Positions 17,443-26,295 of a stretch of DNA of 64,000 bases are shown here, piece after piece. A model generated the notes under the pieces. That model had not been told where the DNA came from and did no database searches. It saw nothing but the letters and a program-made list of their open reading frames with translations. A program made the position numbers and the translations under genes. This stretch comes from Chryseobacterium edaphi (lineage in GTDB: Bacteria > Bacteroidota > Bacteroidia > Flavobacteriales > Weeksellaceae): NCBI RefSeq assembly GCF_025628985.1, contig NZ_JAOTEM010000001.1:558001-622000 (forward strand), written 5' to 3'. The first letter of the stretch is position 1, and each line of letters opens with the position of its first letter.

Positions 17443-17617
17443 AAAAGACACACTTAGATAAACAAAAATTATTTCAAAATAATCTAAGTAAAAGTAAGAC
17501 CGGAGGTGAAAGAACCGGTCTACAGTTTGAAATAACTGTAAAAAGTAAAGTTGAAAAGTCCCAACGGGACGGCTTACCAAAAGATAGGGTGAAATCCAGT
17601 TATTTGGTGGGTGAAAA
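17443..17617. repeat. Multi-hairpin intergenic element, unit 2
   Basis: This is a diverged copy of the unit at 17285-17408. It has AAAAGACACACTTAGAT, the complementary AATCTAAGTAAAA, GTCCC-AAC-GGGAC (17558-17570) and a decayed GATAGGGTGAAATCC hairpin. It carries an extra block of about 55 nt with AGACCGG...CCGGTCT and ACAGTT...AACTGT inverted repeats. The two units make up most of the 526-nt purN-purH gap (17156-17681). The earlier part of that gap holds an inverted repeat, TTTGTCAT...ATGACAAA, near 17168-17219. Confidence 0.6.
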
Positions 17618-17632
17618 AGTAAAATGAAGGAA

Positions 17633-17656
17633 AAACCGCAATTGAAACTGCGGTTT
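17633..17656 (+). promoter_or_regulatory. Hairpin immediately upstream of purH
   Basis: AAACCGCA-ATTGAAAC-TGCGGTTT is a perfect 8-bp stem ending 25 nt before the purH ATG. It lacks a downstream T tract, so it is more likely a leader structure or part of the repeat element than a terminator. Confidence 0.35.
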
Positions 17657-17681
17657 CGACTTCGAAAAAAATGAAAAATCT

Positions 17682-19196
17682 ATGAGCAAGAGAGTTTTGA
17701 TCAGTGTTTCTGACAAAAGCGGATTAACTGAATTCGCACAGTTTTTAGAATCTCAAAATTATGAATTGATCTCTACCGGAGGTACATTCAAACATTTGAA
17801 AGACGCTGGTTTAAATCCGATTCAAATCGATGAGGTAACCGATTTTCCTGAAATGTTAGATGGAAGAGTGAAAACTTTACACCCGAAAGTTCACGGTGGT
17901 TTATTGGCTGTCCGTTCAAACGAAGAGCACATGAAAACCGTTCAGGAGCACAATATCGGTTTAATCGACATGGTGATTGTGAATTTGTATCCGTTTTTTG
18001 AAAATGTAAACAAAGACATTTCATTACACGAAAAAGTAGAATTTATCGACATCGGAGGTCCTTCAATGCTTCGTTCTGCTGCAAAAAATTTCGATTCTGT
18101 AACGGTTATTACTGACGTTGAAGATTACAAAAAAGTAAAATCCGAAATGGAACAAAACGGTGACACTTTCATCGAAACCCGTAAAAAATTAGCCGGAAAA
18201 GTATTTAACCTGACTTCAGCTTACGATGCGGCGATCTCAAGAATGCTTTTAGAAGAAGATTACCCGACTTATTTAAGCGCTTCATATAAGAAAGTTTCAG
18301 ACTTAAGATACGGAGAAAATCCACACCAGACTGCAGCGTACTACGTTTCAACTTTTGAAAACGGTGCGATGAAAGATTTCGAACAGTTGGGAGGTAAAGA
18401 ATTGTCATTCAACAACCTTCGTGATATGGATCTTTGCTGGAAAGTGGTGACGGAATTTAAAGAAGAAATGGCATGTTGTGCCGTAAAACATTCTACACCT
18501 TGTGGAGTGGCAATCGGAACTACAGCCTTAGAAACCTATAAAAAAACGTTCGAATGTGATCCTGTTTCAATCTTCGGTGGAATCGTAGCTGCCAACTTTA
18601 AAATTGATGCTGCAACGGCTGAAGAATTAAACAAAACATTCCTTGAAATCGTAATGGCTCCTGATTTTGACGAGGATGCCCTGGAAATTTTAAGAAAAAA
18701 GAAAAACTTAAGAATAATAAAAATCGTGAACCCGGTTTCAGACAAGCAGACTTGGGTAAAAGTGGATGGAGGAATTTTAGTGCAGGATAACGACAGTATT
18801 TTTTCAGATGATATTAAAGTGGTTACGGAAAGTCAACCGACAGAGGAGCAGAAAAAAGCTTTATTATTCTCTCAGAGAGTGGTAAAATACGTAAAATCAA
18901 ACGCAATCGTTGTTTCAAACGGATTTCAGGCTTTCGGAATCGGCGGTGGACAGGTGAACAGAATCTGGGCGACTCAACAGGCAATCGAAAGAGCAAAAGA
19001 GAAATTTACAGGAGAATTAGTTTTAGCTTCTGATGCATTTTTCCCTTTCCGTGATGTAGTAGATTTCTGCGCTCAGGAAGGTATTACAGCAATTATTCAA
19101 CCGGGAGGAAGCGTAAAAGATCAGGAAAGTATTGATGCTGCCAACGAACACAAAATCCCAATGATGTTCACGGGTGTAAGACATTTCTTTCATTAA
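17682..19196 (+). CDS. purH: Bifunctional AICAR formyltransferase / IMP cyclohydrolase
   Basis: This 504-residue enzyme carries out the last two steps to IMP. The N-terminal MGS-like IMP cyclohydrolase domain (about 1-195) has [11 protein letters not shown] and [16 protein letters not shown]. The C-terminal AICAR transformylase domain has the catalytic Lys-His pair in [10 protein letters not shown] (about 265-275), [14 protein letters not shown], and the closing [13 protein letters not shown] and FTGVRHFFH. The length is typical. purD follows after 83 nt. Confidence 0.97.
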   Translation: MSKRVLISVSDKSGLTEFAQFLESQNYELISTGGTFKHLKDAGLNPIQIDEVTDFPEMLDGRVKTLHPKVHGGLLAVRSNEEHMKTVQEHNIGLIDMVIVNLYPFFENVNKDISLHEKVEFIDIGGPSMLRSAAKNFDSVTVITDVEDYKKVKSEMEQNGDTFIETRKKLAGKVFNLTSAYDAAISRMLLEEDYPTYLSASYKKVSDLRYGENPHQTAAYYVSTFENGAMKDFEQLGGKELSFNNLRDMDLCWKVVTEFKEEMACCAVKHSTPCGVAIGTTALETYKKTFECDPVSIFGGIVAANFKIDAATAEELNKTFLEIVMAPDFDEDALEILRKKKNLRIIKIVNPVSDKQTWVKVDGGILVQDNDSIFSDDIKVVTESQPTEEQKKALLFSQRVVKYVKSNAIVVSNGFQAFGIGGGQVNRIWATQQAIERAKEKFTGELVLASDAFFPFRDVVDFCAQEGITAIIQPGGSVKDQESIDAANEHKIPMMFTGVRHFFH

Positions 19197-19222
19197 AATT
19201 GAATTAAAATAGTAATTTGAGA

Positions 19223-19254
19223 TTGTATTTATAGCATTCAAAATTATATATTTG
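19223..19254 (+). promoter_or_regulatory. Promoter upstream of purD (TTG-N21-TATATTTG)
   Basis: TATATTTG at 19247-19254 matches the -7 consensus, and TTG at 19223-19225 lies 21 nt upstream, close to the ideal 19. The box ends 25 nt before the purD ATG, so purD likely has its own promoter. Confidence 0.5.
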
Positions 19255-19279
19255 TAAACTAGACTAGAAATAATAAAGT

Positions 19280-20518
19280 ATGAGAATATTAATCATAGGT
19301 GAAGGTGGAAGAGAGTCTGCATTAGCAGCGAAACTTCAAAAGGACAACAGAGTTACTAAAATGTTTTTTGCTAACGGTAACGCATCAACAGATGCAATCG
19401 GGCAAAATGTTCATATGTCAGAAATCAAAGAATTGAGAGATTTTGCGATTAAAGAAAAAGTAGATTTGACGATTGTAGGTCCTGAAGCTCCCTTGGTTGC
19501 TGGTTTGAAGGATGAATTTAAGAAACATGATCTTAAAGTTTTTGGTCCGAACCAGAAAGTGGCAAGTCTTGAAGGAAGTAAGGCTTTCTCTAAGAAATTT
19601 ATGCAGACCTATGATATCAAAACGGCAAAAGCTGTGGTATTTGATTCATATAACGAAGCTAAAGAATACGTACAGACTCAGGAATATCCTTTGGTAATCA
19701 AAGCAAGCGGTTTAGCTGGTGGAAAAGGTGTTGTCATTTGTGATACTCTTGAAGAAGCAGAAGCTACAATCCACGATTTCATGATCAGAAGAATTCATGG
19801 TGATGCGGGTATTCGTTTGGTTATCGAAGAATTTTTACAAGGTTTTGAGGCATCGATTATTGCATTCTCAAACGGTGAAAAAATATTCCCTTGTATCGCT
19901 GCTAAAGATTATAAGAAAGTAGGAAATGGTGATAAAGGTCCAAACACAGGTGGGATGGGTTCTGTAGCACCAAGTCCGGAATTTACGGCAGAGCATACTG
20001 CAGATTTTGAAAAAAATATTTTAGAACCAACGTTGAAAGGTCTTAAAGCTGAAGGTTTCAGTTTCAAAGGAATTATTTTCTTCGGATTGATGGTGACTAA
20101 AAACGGAACGTATCTTTTAGAATACAACATGAGATTTGGAGATCCTGAAACTCAGGTTTTGATGGCGTTAATGGAAAACAATCTGTTGGATGTGATCAAT
20201 GACTGTATGAACGGAAAAGAGTTAGATCTTAAATTTAAAAACGAAAAAGCAGTTTGCTTGGTAATGTGTTCAGGTGGTTATCCGGGAAACATCGAAACAG
20301 GCTTTGAAATTACAGGAATAGAAAAAGCGAAATACAGCCAGGTGTTGTGTGCAGGAGCAATTAAGAAAGGTGATAAAACAGTTTCTAACGGAGGTAGAGT
20401 GATGAATGTAGTGGCTACAGGAGCTACTTACGATGAAGCCAGAAAGAAAGTTTATGAAGACGCTGCTCACGTACATTTCGATTACAGTTTCTACAGAGAA
20501 GACATCGGTAAATTTTAA
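19280..20518 (+). CDS. purD: Phosphoribosylamine-glycine ligase (GAR synthetase)
   Basis: This 412-residue ATP-grasp enzyme joins glycine to phosphoribosylamine, step two of purine synthesis. It opens MRILIIGEGGRESALA. It shows VGPEAPLVAGL (about 65), the ATP-grasp loop KASGLAGGKGVVIC (about 140-155), KVGNGDKGPNTGGMGS (about 213-228) and EYNMRFGDPETQ (about 280-292). It has its own -7 box and is closed by a terminator at 20524-20549. Confidence 0.97.
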   Translation: MRILIIGEGGRESALAAKLQKDNRVTKMFFANGNASTDAIGQNVHMSEIKELRDFAIKEKVDLTIVGPEAPLVAGLKDEFKKHDLKVFGPNQKVASLEGSKAFSKKFMQTYDIKTAKAVVFDSYNEAKEYVQTQEYPLVIKASGLAGGKGVVICDTLEEAEATIHDFMIRRIHGDAGIRLVIEEFLQGFEASIIAFSNGEKIFPCIAAKDYKKVGNGDKGPNTGGMGSVAPSPEFTAEHTADFEKNILEPTLKGLKAEGFSFKGIIFFGLMVTKNGTYLLEYNMRFGDPETQVLMALMENNLLDVINDCMNGKELDLKFKNEKAVCLVMCSGGYPGNIETGFEITGIEKAKYSQVLCAGAIKKGDKTVSNGGRVMNVVATGATYDEARKKVYEDAAHVHFDYSFYREDIGKF

Positions 20519-20523
20519 TATAA

Positions 20524-20549
20524 TGCCCTGATTTTTTCGGGGCTTTTTT
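20524..20549 (+). terminator. Terminator after purD
   Basis: GCCCTG and CGGGGC pair over 6 bp (one G-U) around an ATTTTTT loop and are followed by a T tract. It starts 5 nt after the purD stop codon. Confidence 0.7.
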
Positions 20550-20556
20550 ATTAGAA

Positions 20557-20673
20557 GCCGGGAACCTGCTGTCCGCTGTATCTTTTTTATCATTGCGAAC
20601 AACGTGAAGTGATTTGTTGAACTATTTCTCAATCGCAATAACAAAAAAGGATGCCGCTTCCATCAGGGCTAGG
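20557..20673. repeat. Structured intergenic repeat, copy 2 (possible Flavo-1-like RNA)
   Basis: It has the same architecture as 8114-8203. The left flank is CTGCTGTCCGCTGT, then the arms ATCTTTTTTATCATTGCGA and TCGCAATAACAAAAAAGGAT, then the right flank GCCGCTTCCATCAGGGCTAGG. The apical loop is longer and unrelated to copy 1, while the T/A arms and flanks are conserved. Both copies lie in the same orientation just after a gene. It occupies most of the purD-guaA gap (20519-20752). Confidence 0.5.
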
Positions 20674-20752
20674 GTTTTCGTCCTTTTAAAAAATTAGGTA
20701 AATCAACATCATTTGTTTTATCATTTATAAATTATCAATCATCAATTATACA

Positions 20753-22282
20753 ATGAACAACGGTATTATCATATTAGATTTCGGATCACAATACAACCAG
20801 CTTATCGGAAGAAGAATCCGTGAGATGGGAGTGTATTCCGAAATTTTACCATTCAATACACCTTTAAAGACAATTTTAGAAAAACAGCCAAAAGGAATCA
20901 TCCTTTCAGGTGGACCGAGTTCTGTGAACGCAGAAAACGCTCATTTGGTTGAAAAAAAATTATATGAACAGGGAATTCCCGTTTTAGGAATTTGCTACGG
21001 AATGCAGCTTACTGCACATCTTTTAGGCGGAAAAGTACATAAAGGTGTAAAAGGCGAGTACGGAAAAGCACATTTAGATATTGTGAAAGAATCTTCTTTA
21101 CTAAAAGGAGTTACTCAGAATTCAGTAGTCTGGATGAGTCACTTCGACGAGGTTGGAATGTTGCCTCCAGGTTTTGATTTAAATGCAAAATCTGGCGTAA
21201 TCGCTTCGATTGCTAACGAAGAAAAGAAAATCTTTTGCGTACAGTTTCATCCGGAAGTTTCTCATACAGAGGAAGGCGGAAAAATGTTAGAGAACTTCGT
21301 GTTCGACATCTGTAATTCAGAGAAAAACTGGAAACTTACCAACTATATCGACAAAACAGTTGAAGAAATCAAAGAAAGAGTAGGAGACAACAAAGTAATA
21401 CTTGGTCTTTCAGGAGGTGTAGATTCTTCTGTTGCTGCCGTTTTAATTCACAAAGCGATTGGTGATCAGCTTCATTGCATCTTCGTAGATACCGGACTTC
21501 TGCGTAAAGACGAAGACAAAAAAGTGATGCAAAATTATGGTGAGAGTTTTCATATGAACATCAAATTGGTTGACGCTTCAGAAAGATTCTTATCAAAATT
21601 AGCCGGAGTTGATGATCCCGAACAAAAAAGAAAAATCATAGGGAACGAATTTATTCATGTTTTTGACGAAGAATCGCATAAAATTGAAGGCGCAAAATTC
21701 TTAGCTCAAGGAACAATTTATCCTGACGTGATTGAAAGTCAGTCAGTAAACGGACCTTCAGCGGTAATCAAATCTCACCACAATGTTGGCGGACTTCCCG
21801 AAGAAATGGAATTTGAATTGCTTGAGCCTTTAAGAGAACTCTTCAAAGACGAAGTAAGAAAAGTAGGTGAAGAATTGGGTATTCCTCATCATTTGGTACA
21901 TAGACATCCTTTCCCAGGTCCAGGTTTGGGAATCAGAATTTTGGGTGCTGTAGATGCTGAAAAAGTAAAGATCCTGCAGGAAGCCGATGATGTTTTTATC
22001 GAAGAATTGTATAAAAACGATTTATATGAGAAAGTCTCTCAGGCATTCGTAGTTCTTCTTCCTGTAAAATCTGTCGGAGTAATGGGCGACGAAAGAACTT
22101 ACGAATATACTGCAGTAGTTCGTTCTGCTAATACCATCGACTTTATGACCGCAACATGGAGCAGACTTCCTTACGAGTTTTTAGATACTGTCTCAAGCAG
22201 AATCATCAACGAAGTAAGAGGAATCAACAGAGTTGCGTATGATATTTCAAGCAAACCACCTGCAACGATTGAGTGGGAGTAA
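20753..22282 (+). CDS. guaA: GMP synthase (glutamine-hydrolysing)
   Basis: This 509-residue enzyme converts XMP to GMP with glutamine and ATP. The class I glutamine amidotransferase domain (about 1-190) has the nucleophile Cys in VLGICYGMQL and the His/Glu pair in QFHPEVSHTEEG. The ATP pyrophosphatase domain has the P-loop GLSGGVDSSVAAVL (about 223). The C-terminal dimerisation domain shows PFPGPGLGIRILG and ends YDISSKPPATIEWE, as is normal for GuaA. The length is typical. It follows purD after the structured repeat and is closed by a terminator. Confidence 0.97.
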   Translation: MNNGIIILDFGSQYNQLIGRRIREMGVYSEILPFNTPLKTILEKQPKGIILSGGPSSVNAENAHLVEKKLYEQGIPVLGICYGMQLTAHLLGGKVHKGVKGEYGKAHLDIVKESSLLKGVTQNSVVWMSHFDEVGMLPPGFDLNAKSGVIASIANEEKKIFCVQFHPEVSHTEEGGKMLENFVFDICNSEKNWKLTNYIDKTVEEIKERVGDNKVILGLSGGVDSSVAAVLIHKAIGDQLHCIFVDTGLLRKDEDKKVMQNYGESFHMNIKLVDASERFLSKLAGVDDPEQKRKIIGNEFIHVFDEESHKIEGAKFLAQGTIYPDVIESQSVNGPSAVIKSHHNVGGLPEEMEFELLEPLRELFKDEVRKVGEELGIPHHLVHRHPFPGPGLGIRILGAVDAEKVKILQEADDVFIEELYKNDLYEKVSQAFVVLLPVKSVGVMGDERTYEYTAVVRSANTIDFMTATWSRLPYEFLDTVSSRIINEVRGINRVAYDISSKPPATIEWE

Positions 22283-22303
22283 TCTTGATTTAAATTAAAT
22301 ATA

Positions 22304-22331
22304 AACCAGCTTTTTGAGGCTGGTTTTTTTT
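22304..22331 (+). terminator. Terminator after guaA
   Basis: AACCAGC-TTTTTGAG-GCTGGTT gives a 7-bp stem followed by a T tract to 22331, 21 nt after the guaA stop codon. Confidence 0.8.
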
Positions 22332-22392
22332 GTGAACCCTAATTAATATCACTATTCCGTGACTCAGATAGTTAGCTCACCTAAAAATTTCA

Positions 22393-22400
22393 TATATTTG
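22393..22400 (+). promoter_or_regulatory. -7 promoter box (TATATTTG) for the ABC pair
   Basis: TATATTTG matches TAnnTTTG and lies 46 nt before the proposed TTG start of the membrane protein. The -33 region is weak. Confidence 0.45.
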
Positions 22401-22446
22401 AAAACTCACACAAATCAATAGCAAAAAAACCTAATAAAATCAGGCT

Positions 22447-23358
22447 TTGAAAAAGTTTTATACCCATTTTAAATTTAGAATCAATCAAAGTTTAAGGTTG
22501 TTTAATTTAAATCCAAAATTCAGCCTTCCCGCATTTTTAATTTTTGGGTGCTTGATGGTGGTGAAATTTCCTAAACCCATTTTATATCCTGCGGTATTTT
22601 TTCTTTTAACATTTATTTTTCACATTAACAGAAAAGATATTTCATTTCTTCAGAAAATTTTTGTCAGAAATTGGAGGTTGATTATATTCCTTGAATCTGC
22701 AATAATCTACAGCATATTTGTGATGGCAAATATCAATTACAAAATTGATCAGTTTGCAGCTCTGTTTTTTGCTGCGCTAATTTCCTTTGCTTTTTTCTAT
22801 CCAAAAAAACAAATACACTTCGTGCTTCAATGGAATTTCGTTCCGACGTATCTTTTTGAATGGAAAAGCTATCTGAGAAAAAATACCATTTTAGCGATCT
22901 TAGGATACTTCATTCTTGTAATTTCATCTTATAATCCTGCAAGTTTAATTTTATGTGGAATTTTTACATTTGATTTCATAGGTGCTATTTTTGAGCCCAA
23001 CGAAAGCAAAGATATGCTGGAAATGTATTTTAAAAAGTATGATTTTATATTTAAGCTCAAAAAGAATGTAGCGTTCTTCAACCTGCTTTTGTTGCCCACT
23101 TATACTGGTTTCCTGATCTTTAACTATACTGAAAGCTTTTATCTTCTCTATTACGCGATATTTATGAATCTGTATTTCATTTTGATTCTCACCAGAAAGT
23201 ATAAGATTTACAACTTTAAAGAAAGAGGAAACTACTACGGAATGATCGTGTTTTTAGAATATTTTTTCTGTAGCATACTGATTATTCCTGCAATTTTTGT
23301 GATCAAACAAAATATCAGAGAGGCAAAACAAAATATCAGAATTTATGTTGGAAATTAA
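22447..23358 (+). CDS. Multi-pass membrane protein, probable ABC transporter permease subunit
   Basis: This 303-residue protein has about seven or eight hydrophobic segments (for example LPAFLIFGCLMVV, ILYPAVFFLLTFIF, FAALFFAALISFAFFYP and ILAILGYFILVISSYNPASLILCGIF). I do not recognise a named family. Its last 14 nt overlap the start of an ABC ATPase gene, so the two are translationally coupled and it is very likely the membrane half of that exporter. The frame begins with TTG at 22447 (KKFYTHFKF). The next ATG, 108 nt in, would remove the first hydrophobic stretch, so TTG is preferred but unproven. The substrate is unknown. Confidence 0.6.
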   Translation: MKKFYTHFKFRINQSLRLFNLNPKFSLPAFLIFGCLMVVKFPKPILYPAVFFLLTFIFHINRKDISFLQKIFVRNWRLIIFLESAIIYSIFVMANINYKIDQFAALFFAALISFAFFYPKKQIHFVLQWNFVPTYLFEWKSYLRKNTILAILGYFILVISSYNPASLILCGIFTFDFIGAIFEPNESKDMLEMYFKKYDFIFKLKKNVAFFNLLLLPTYTGFLIFNYTESFYLLYYAIFMNLYFILILTRKYKIYNFKERGNYYGMIVFLEYFFCSILIIPAIFVIKQNIREAKQNIRIYVGN

Positions 23359-23980
23359 AGATTTATCGGTAAGTTTTAAAGATAAAAATGTCTTAAAAGG
23401 CTTGAATCTAAATGTAGAAGAAGGTTCTATCATTGGTTTACTTGGAAAAAATGGAGCTGGGAAAACTACACTATTTGAATCTCTGTATCAGAATCAAAAA
23501 TATGCTGGTGAAATTCTTTGGAATAAAGAAAAACTCCAAAGGAAGAGCATTTCCTATCTAGAAACTGAAAATTATTTTTATCCCTATATCACAGGAAAAG
23601 AGTATTTAGAATATTTTTCGCAACACAAAGAAAATTCTTTGAATGAGCTTACCGAAAAGTTTAGGTTGCCGCTCAATAAATTTGTTCAGGATTATTCCAG
23701 CGGAATGAAAAAGAAAATTGCACTGATGGGAATGCTGATGCTGGATAAACCGATCAATATTCTTGACGAACCGTTTAACGGAGTAGACTTTGAAGGCGTT
23801 CATATTTTATACGAAATCATCCGTGAGCTGAAAGATAAAAATAAAATCGTCGTGATTAGTTCGCATATCATCGAGACTCTGTTTCATACCTGCGACAAAA
23901 TTGCAATTTTGGAAGATGGAATCATCAGTAACATCTTTGACCGCTCAGATTTTGATCAATTAAGTAATTTTAAATTTTAA
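23345..23980 (+). CDS. ABC transporter ATP-binding protein
   Basis: This 211-residue nucleotide-binding domain has Walker A GLLGKNGAGKTTLF (about 32-45), a signature loop in the variant form DYSSGMKKKIAL (about 117), Walker B INILDEPFNGVD (about 138) and the switch His in VISSHIIETL. It resembles the CcmA-type ATPases of two-component exporters. It overlaps the upstream membrane gene by 14 nt and surely works with it. At 211 residues it is near the minimum for a full domain. Confidence 0.88.
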   Translation: MLEIKDLSVSFKDKNVLKGLNLNVEEGSIIGLLGKNGAGKTTLFESLYQNQKYAGEILWNKEKLQRKSISYLETENYFYPYITGKEYLEYFSQHKENSLNELTEKFRLPLNKFVQDYSSGMKKKIALMGMLMLDKPINILDEPFNGVDFEGVHILYEIIRELKDKNKIVVISSHIIETLFHTCDKIAILEDGIISNIFDRSDFDQLSNFKF

Positions 23981-24037
23981 AAACACATTCATTACCTTCA
24001 TACAGTTTCAATGGAAGAACTTTTGTGATTAATTTTC

Positions 24038-24045
24038 TACATTTG
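24038..24045 (+). promoter_or_regulatory. -7 box (TACATTTG) 4 nt before the pheA ATG
   Basis: TACATTTG matches TAnnTTTG and ends exactly 4 nt before the ATG, so transcription would begin at or near the start codon. The same geometry occurs at the DEAD-box helicase, ppc and hemN genes. Confidence 0.55.
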
Positions 24046-24049
24046 TTCA

Positions 24050-24886
24050 ATGAAGATAGCATTCCTTGGTCCGCACGCCAGTTTTACTCAGTTGGCAGCC
24101 ACACAGATTTTTGCAGATGAAGAATTAGTTCCGCAGTCGAGCATTTTAGACTGTTTCAATGCCGTAAAAAATAATGAAGTTGATAAAGCTGTTGTTCCTT
24201 TAGAAAATTCTATCGAAGGTACGGTTTCTATGACGCTTGATTACCTCTACGATTTTGATGTGCTTATAGAAACTGAACTTGTAATGCCGATTGCACATCA
24301 TCTGATGATTCACCCAGATCAAGAAACTTTTGAAAGAGTCATTTCGCATCCTCAGGCTTTAGCACAGACTTTTCATTTTAGATATGATCATTTTAAAGAT
24401 ATTCCATCGCAGGATTACAGTTCAACTGCTGCTGCGGCAAAACTAGTTTCAGACAATCCAAACGAAAAATGGGCTGCGGTCGCTAACCGGTATTCTGCAA
24501 AACTGTATGGTTTAAAAATTATTCATGAGAATATTCAGGACTTTGAACAGAATCATACGAAGTTTATTGTGATTTCAAAAAAGAAAGAAAGCTTAAGACT
24601 TAATCTCCCGAAGACATCTGAGAAAACATCTCTAATCATTACCCTTCCCGAAGATCACGCAGGAGGTCTTCATCAGGTTTTATCTGTCTTCGCTTGGCGA
24701 AAAATGAATCTCTCTAAAATAGAAAGCCGAACATTGAAAACCGGTTTAGGAAATTACTTTTTCTTCATCAATGTTGCCAGTGAATGGCATAATGTTCTGT
24801 CTCAAAATGCCATTGACGAGATTATTTCATTAGGTTCAAATGTAAAATTTTTAGGACATTATGATGAATATGTTTTTAATGAATAA
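24050..24886 (+). CDS. pheA: Prephenate dehydratase
   Basis: This 278-residue cytoplasmic enzyme makes phenylpyruvate for phenylalanine synthesis. The catalytic dehydratase domain (about 1-180) opens MKIAFLGPHASFTQLAA and has VVPLENSIEGTVSMTLD (about 49-65), SHPQALAQ and the dehydratase motif in HTKFIVISKK. A C-terminal ACT domain (about 195-270) carries the phenylalanine-sensing ESR motif in KIESRTLKTGLGNYFFF. There is no chorismate mutase domain, so this is the monofunctional form. It stands alone between the ABC pair and a hypothetical gene. Confidence 0.95.
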   Translation: MKIAFLGPHASFTQLAATQIFADEELVPQSSILDCFNAVKNNEVDKAVVPLENSIEGTVSMTLDYLYDFDVLIETELVMPIAHHLMIHPDQETFERVISHPQALAQTFHFRYDHFKDIPSQDYSSTAAAAKLVSDNPNEKWAAVANRYSAKLYGLKIIHENIQDFEQNHTKFIVISKKKESLRLNLPKTSEKTSLIITLPEDHAGGLHQVLSVFAWRKMNLSKIESRTLKTGLGNYFFFINVASEWHNVLSQNAIDEIISLGSNVKFLGHYDEYVFNE

Positions 24887-24949
24887 ATTCTGCTAAACAT
24901 TGTTTTCATGTGTGTAATTCTTTGTATTTTTAAATAATAGAACACACAC

Positions 24950-25651
24950 ATGATGATTAAAGACAAACAGAAAAGTTTCATCAACGAAGATGTAAAATAT
25001 TTTGCTAAGCTTTTCGGGAGGGCAACCTTCAGCTTTTTAAAAATAAATTTAATTGGTCAATTCGCCATTGCAATTCTCTGCATTACGACAATAATGTTGA
25101 TCATCACGCAAACCTATTCAAGCGGTGGCGGACCAGTTTATACAAGTGGTGAAGCGGCAGTTGCGGTACTTTTTATGCAGCGGCCAATTGCGTTTGGTTT
25201 GGCGGTGATAAGCATTTTGGCCAGTCCGTTTTTATTATTTTCAATGGGGAATAAATACGTCATGTTCAAGACGATTAATCGACTGATTGCTGACAAGGGT
25301 GAAAATTTACTGTTCCCGATTTTAGATAAACTTCTTTTAAAGGTGAAAGAACACCAGCCGGAATTATTCAGACAAGGAGTCGACAAAACTAAGCTGCAAC
25401 TGAGAATTTTACAAGAAATTAGAGATTCAAAACAAAATAAATGGCTGAAGAAAATCATTGCGTTCGGGTTTAAAAAAGTAGACCTAAACGAAATTGATTT
25501 CAAAGACGAGAATGTAAGTTTCTCAGAAATTATTAAAGTTAAAATCATCGATCAGCTGAAAAGTATTTCCGAACCGAGCCGGCTTTTCTTTTGGGTGATT
25601 TTGGGGATAAATGTTTTGATTTTGGTATTGACAGTTTTTAAAGCAATATAA
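24950..25651 (+). CDS. Hypothetical membrane protein
   Basis: This 233-residue protein is not recognised. It has hydrophobic segments near residues 32-52 (INLIGQFAIAILCITTIMLII), 75-100 (RPIAFGLAVISILASPFLLFSM) and a C-terminal one near 212-231 (LFFWVILGINVLILVLTVF). A charged, helical cytoplasmic stretch (about 105-205) lies between them. Two adjacent ATGs (24950 and 24953) could start it. It converges on the minus-strand lipoprotein gene and stops immediately before that gene's stop codon at 25652. Confidence 0.6.
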   Translation: MMIKDKQKSFINEDVKYFAKLFGRATFSFLKINLIGQFAIAILCITTIMLIITQTYSSGGGPVYTSGEAAVAVLFMQRPIAFGLAVISILASPFLLFSMGNKYVMFKTINRLIADKGENLLFPILDKLLLKVKEHQPELFRQGVDKTKLQLRILQEIRDSKQNKWLKKIIAFGFKKVDLNEIDFKDENVSFSEIIKVKIIDQLKSISEPSRLFFWVILGINVLILVLTVFKAI

Positions 25652-26293
25652 TTATTCTTTAAACTGAATATTGGTACACTTATTATTTTCATACCAATCA
25701 AGCCAGGTTTTTCTGTCTTTTTCGTAAGCTCCACTCGGATATATTCTAGCATAATTAAGCATACTTTCAGTTGAAACTTGGGTGTATTTTGAGATGAAAT
25801 TTAAAGTTTCATGAAATTTTCTATTTTGAATTGAATAAATAGTGTCAATGAATTTTATCGATGAGAAGAATTTTTCTTTAAATTCAGGATTTTCTTTACA
25901 ATTAACGGTTTTTCCGCAGATATCCGGACTATCTAAAAGAATTAATCTGTAATCTTTGTAGTTAAAAGTTGTATCTATACCTTCATGATAATAAATTTCA
26001 CTGTAGGTTTTTGATAGATAGGTATAATTCGCATCGGTTTTAATAGTTAACTGATAATTTTTGGTGGTATCAATTTTTGATTTAAATATTTGTTTACATA
26101 GAATTGATTTTGTGAAAAAAGAATTCATCGTATCATTTTTTAAAAAATATATATAATCATTTTCAGTTGAATCAATTCTTGTAATTTTTGCATTTACTGT
26201 TTTAGTTTCAGATTTAAAATAAATATTTTTTATCTTGTATGATTTACACGAAACAAGCATTACAATTATAATGAGAGAAATATATTTCGCCAT
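25652..26293 (-). CDS. Hypothetical lipoprotein, paralogue of its upstream neighbour
   Basis: This 213-residue protein has a short lipoprotein signal, MAKYISLIIIVMLVSCKSY (Cys17). I use the ATG at 26293 rather than a TTG two codons earlier. No family is recognised. The sequence shares a loose pattern with the upstream gene product: a lysine/isoleucine-rich strand, F-x-K, a Y-L strand, a single Cys late in the protein and a closing F...I-x-(F/Y)ID. It starts 2 nt after that gene's stop codon, so the two form an operon. Probably surface or periplasmic. Confidence 0.55.
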   Translation of the reverse strand: MAKYISLIIIVMLVSCKSYKIKNIYFKSETKTVNAKITRIDSTENDYIYFLKNDTMNSFFTKSILCKQIFKSKIDTTKNYQLTIKTDANYTYLSKTYSEIYYHEGIDTTFNYKDYRLILLDSPDICGKTVNCKENPEFKEKFFSSIKFIDTIYSIQNRKFHETLNFISKYTQVSTESMLNYARIYPSGAYEKDRKTWLDWYENNKCTNIQFKE

Positions 26294-26295
26294 AA

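Noticed and set aside
22338..22446. Small gene between the guaA terminator and the ABC membrane gene
   Set aside because: Only a -7 box and AT-rich leader are visible, with no credible start-stop pair.
25138..25548. 136-residue minus-strand frame opposite the hypothetical membrane gene
   Set aside because: It is antisense to a better frame with clear membrane helices and a good start; no motif is visible.
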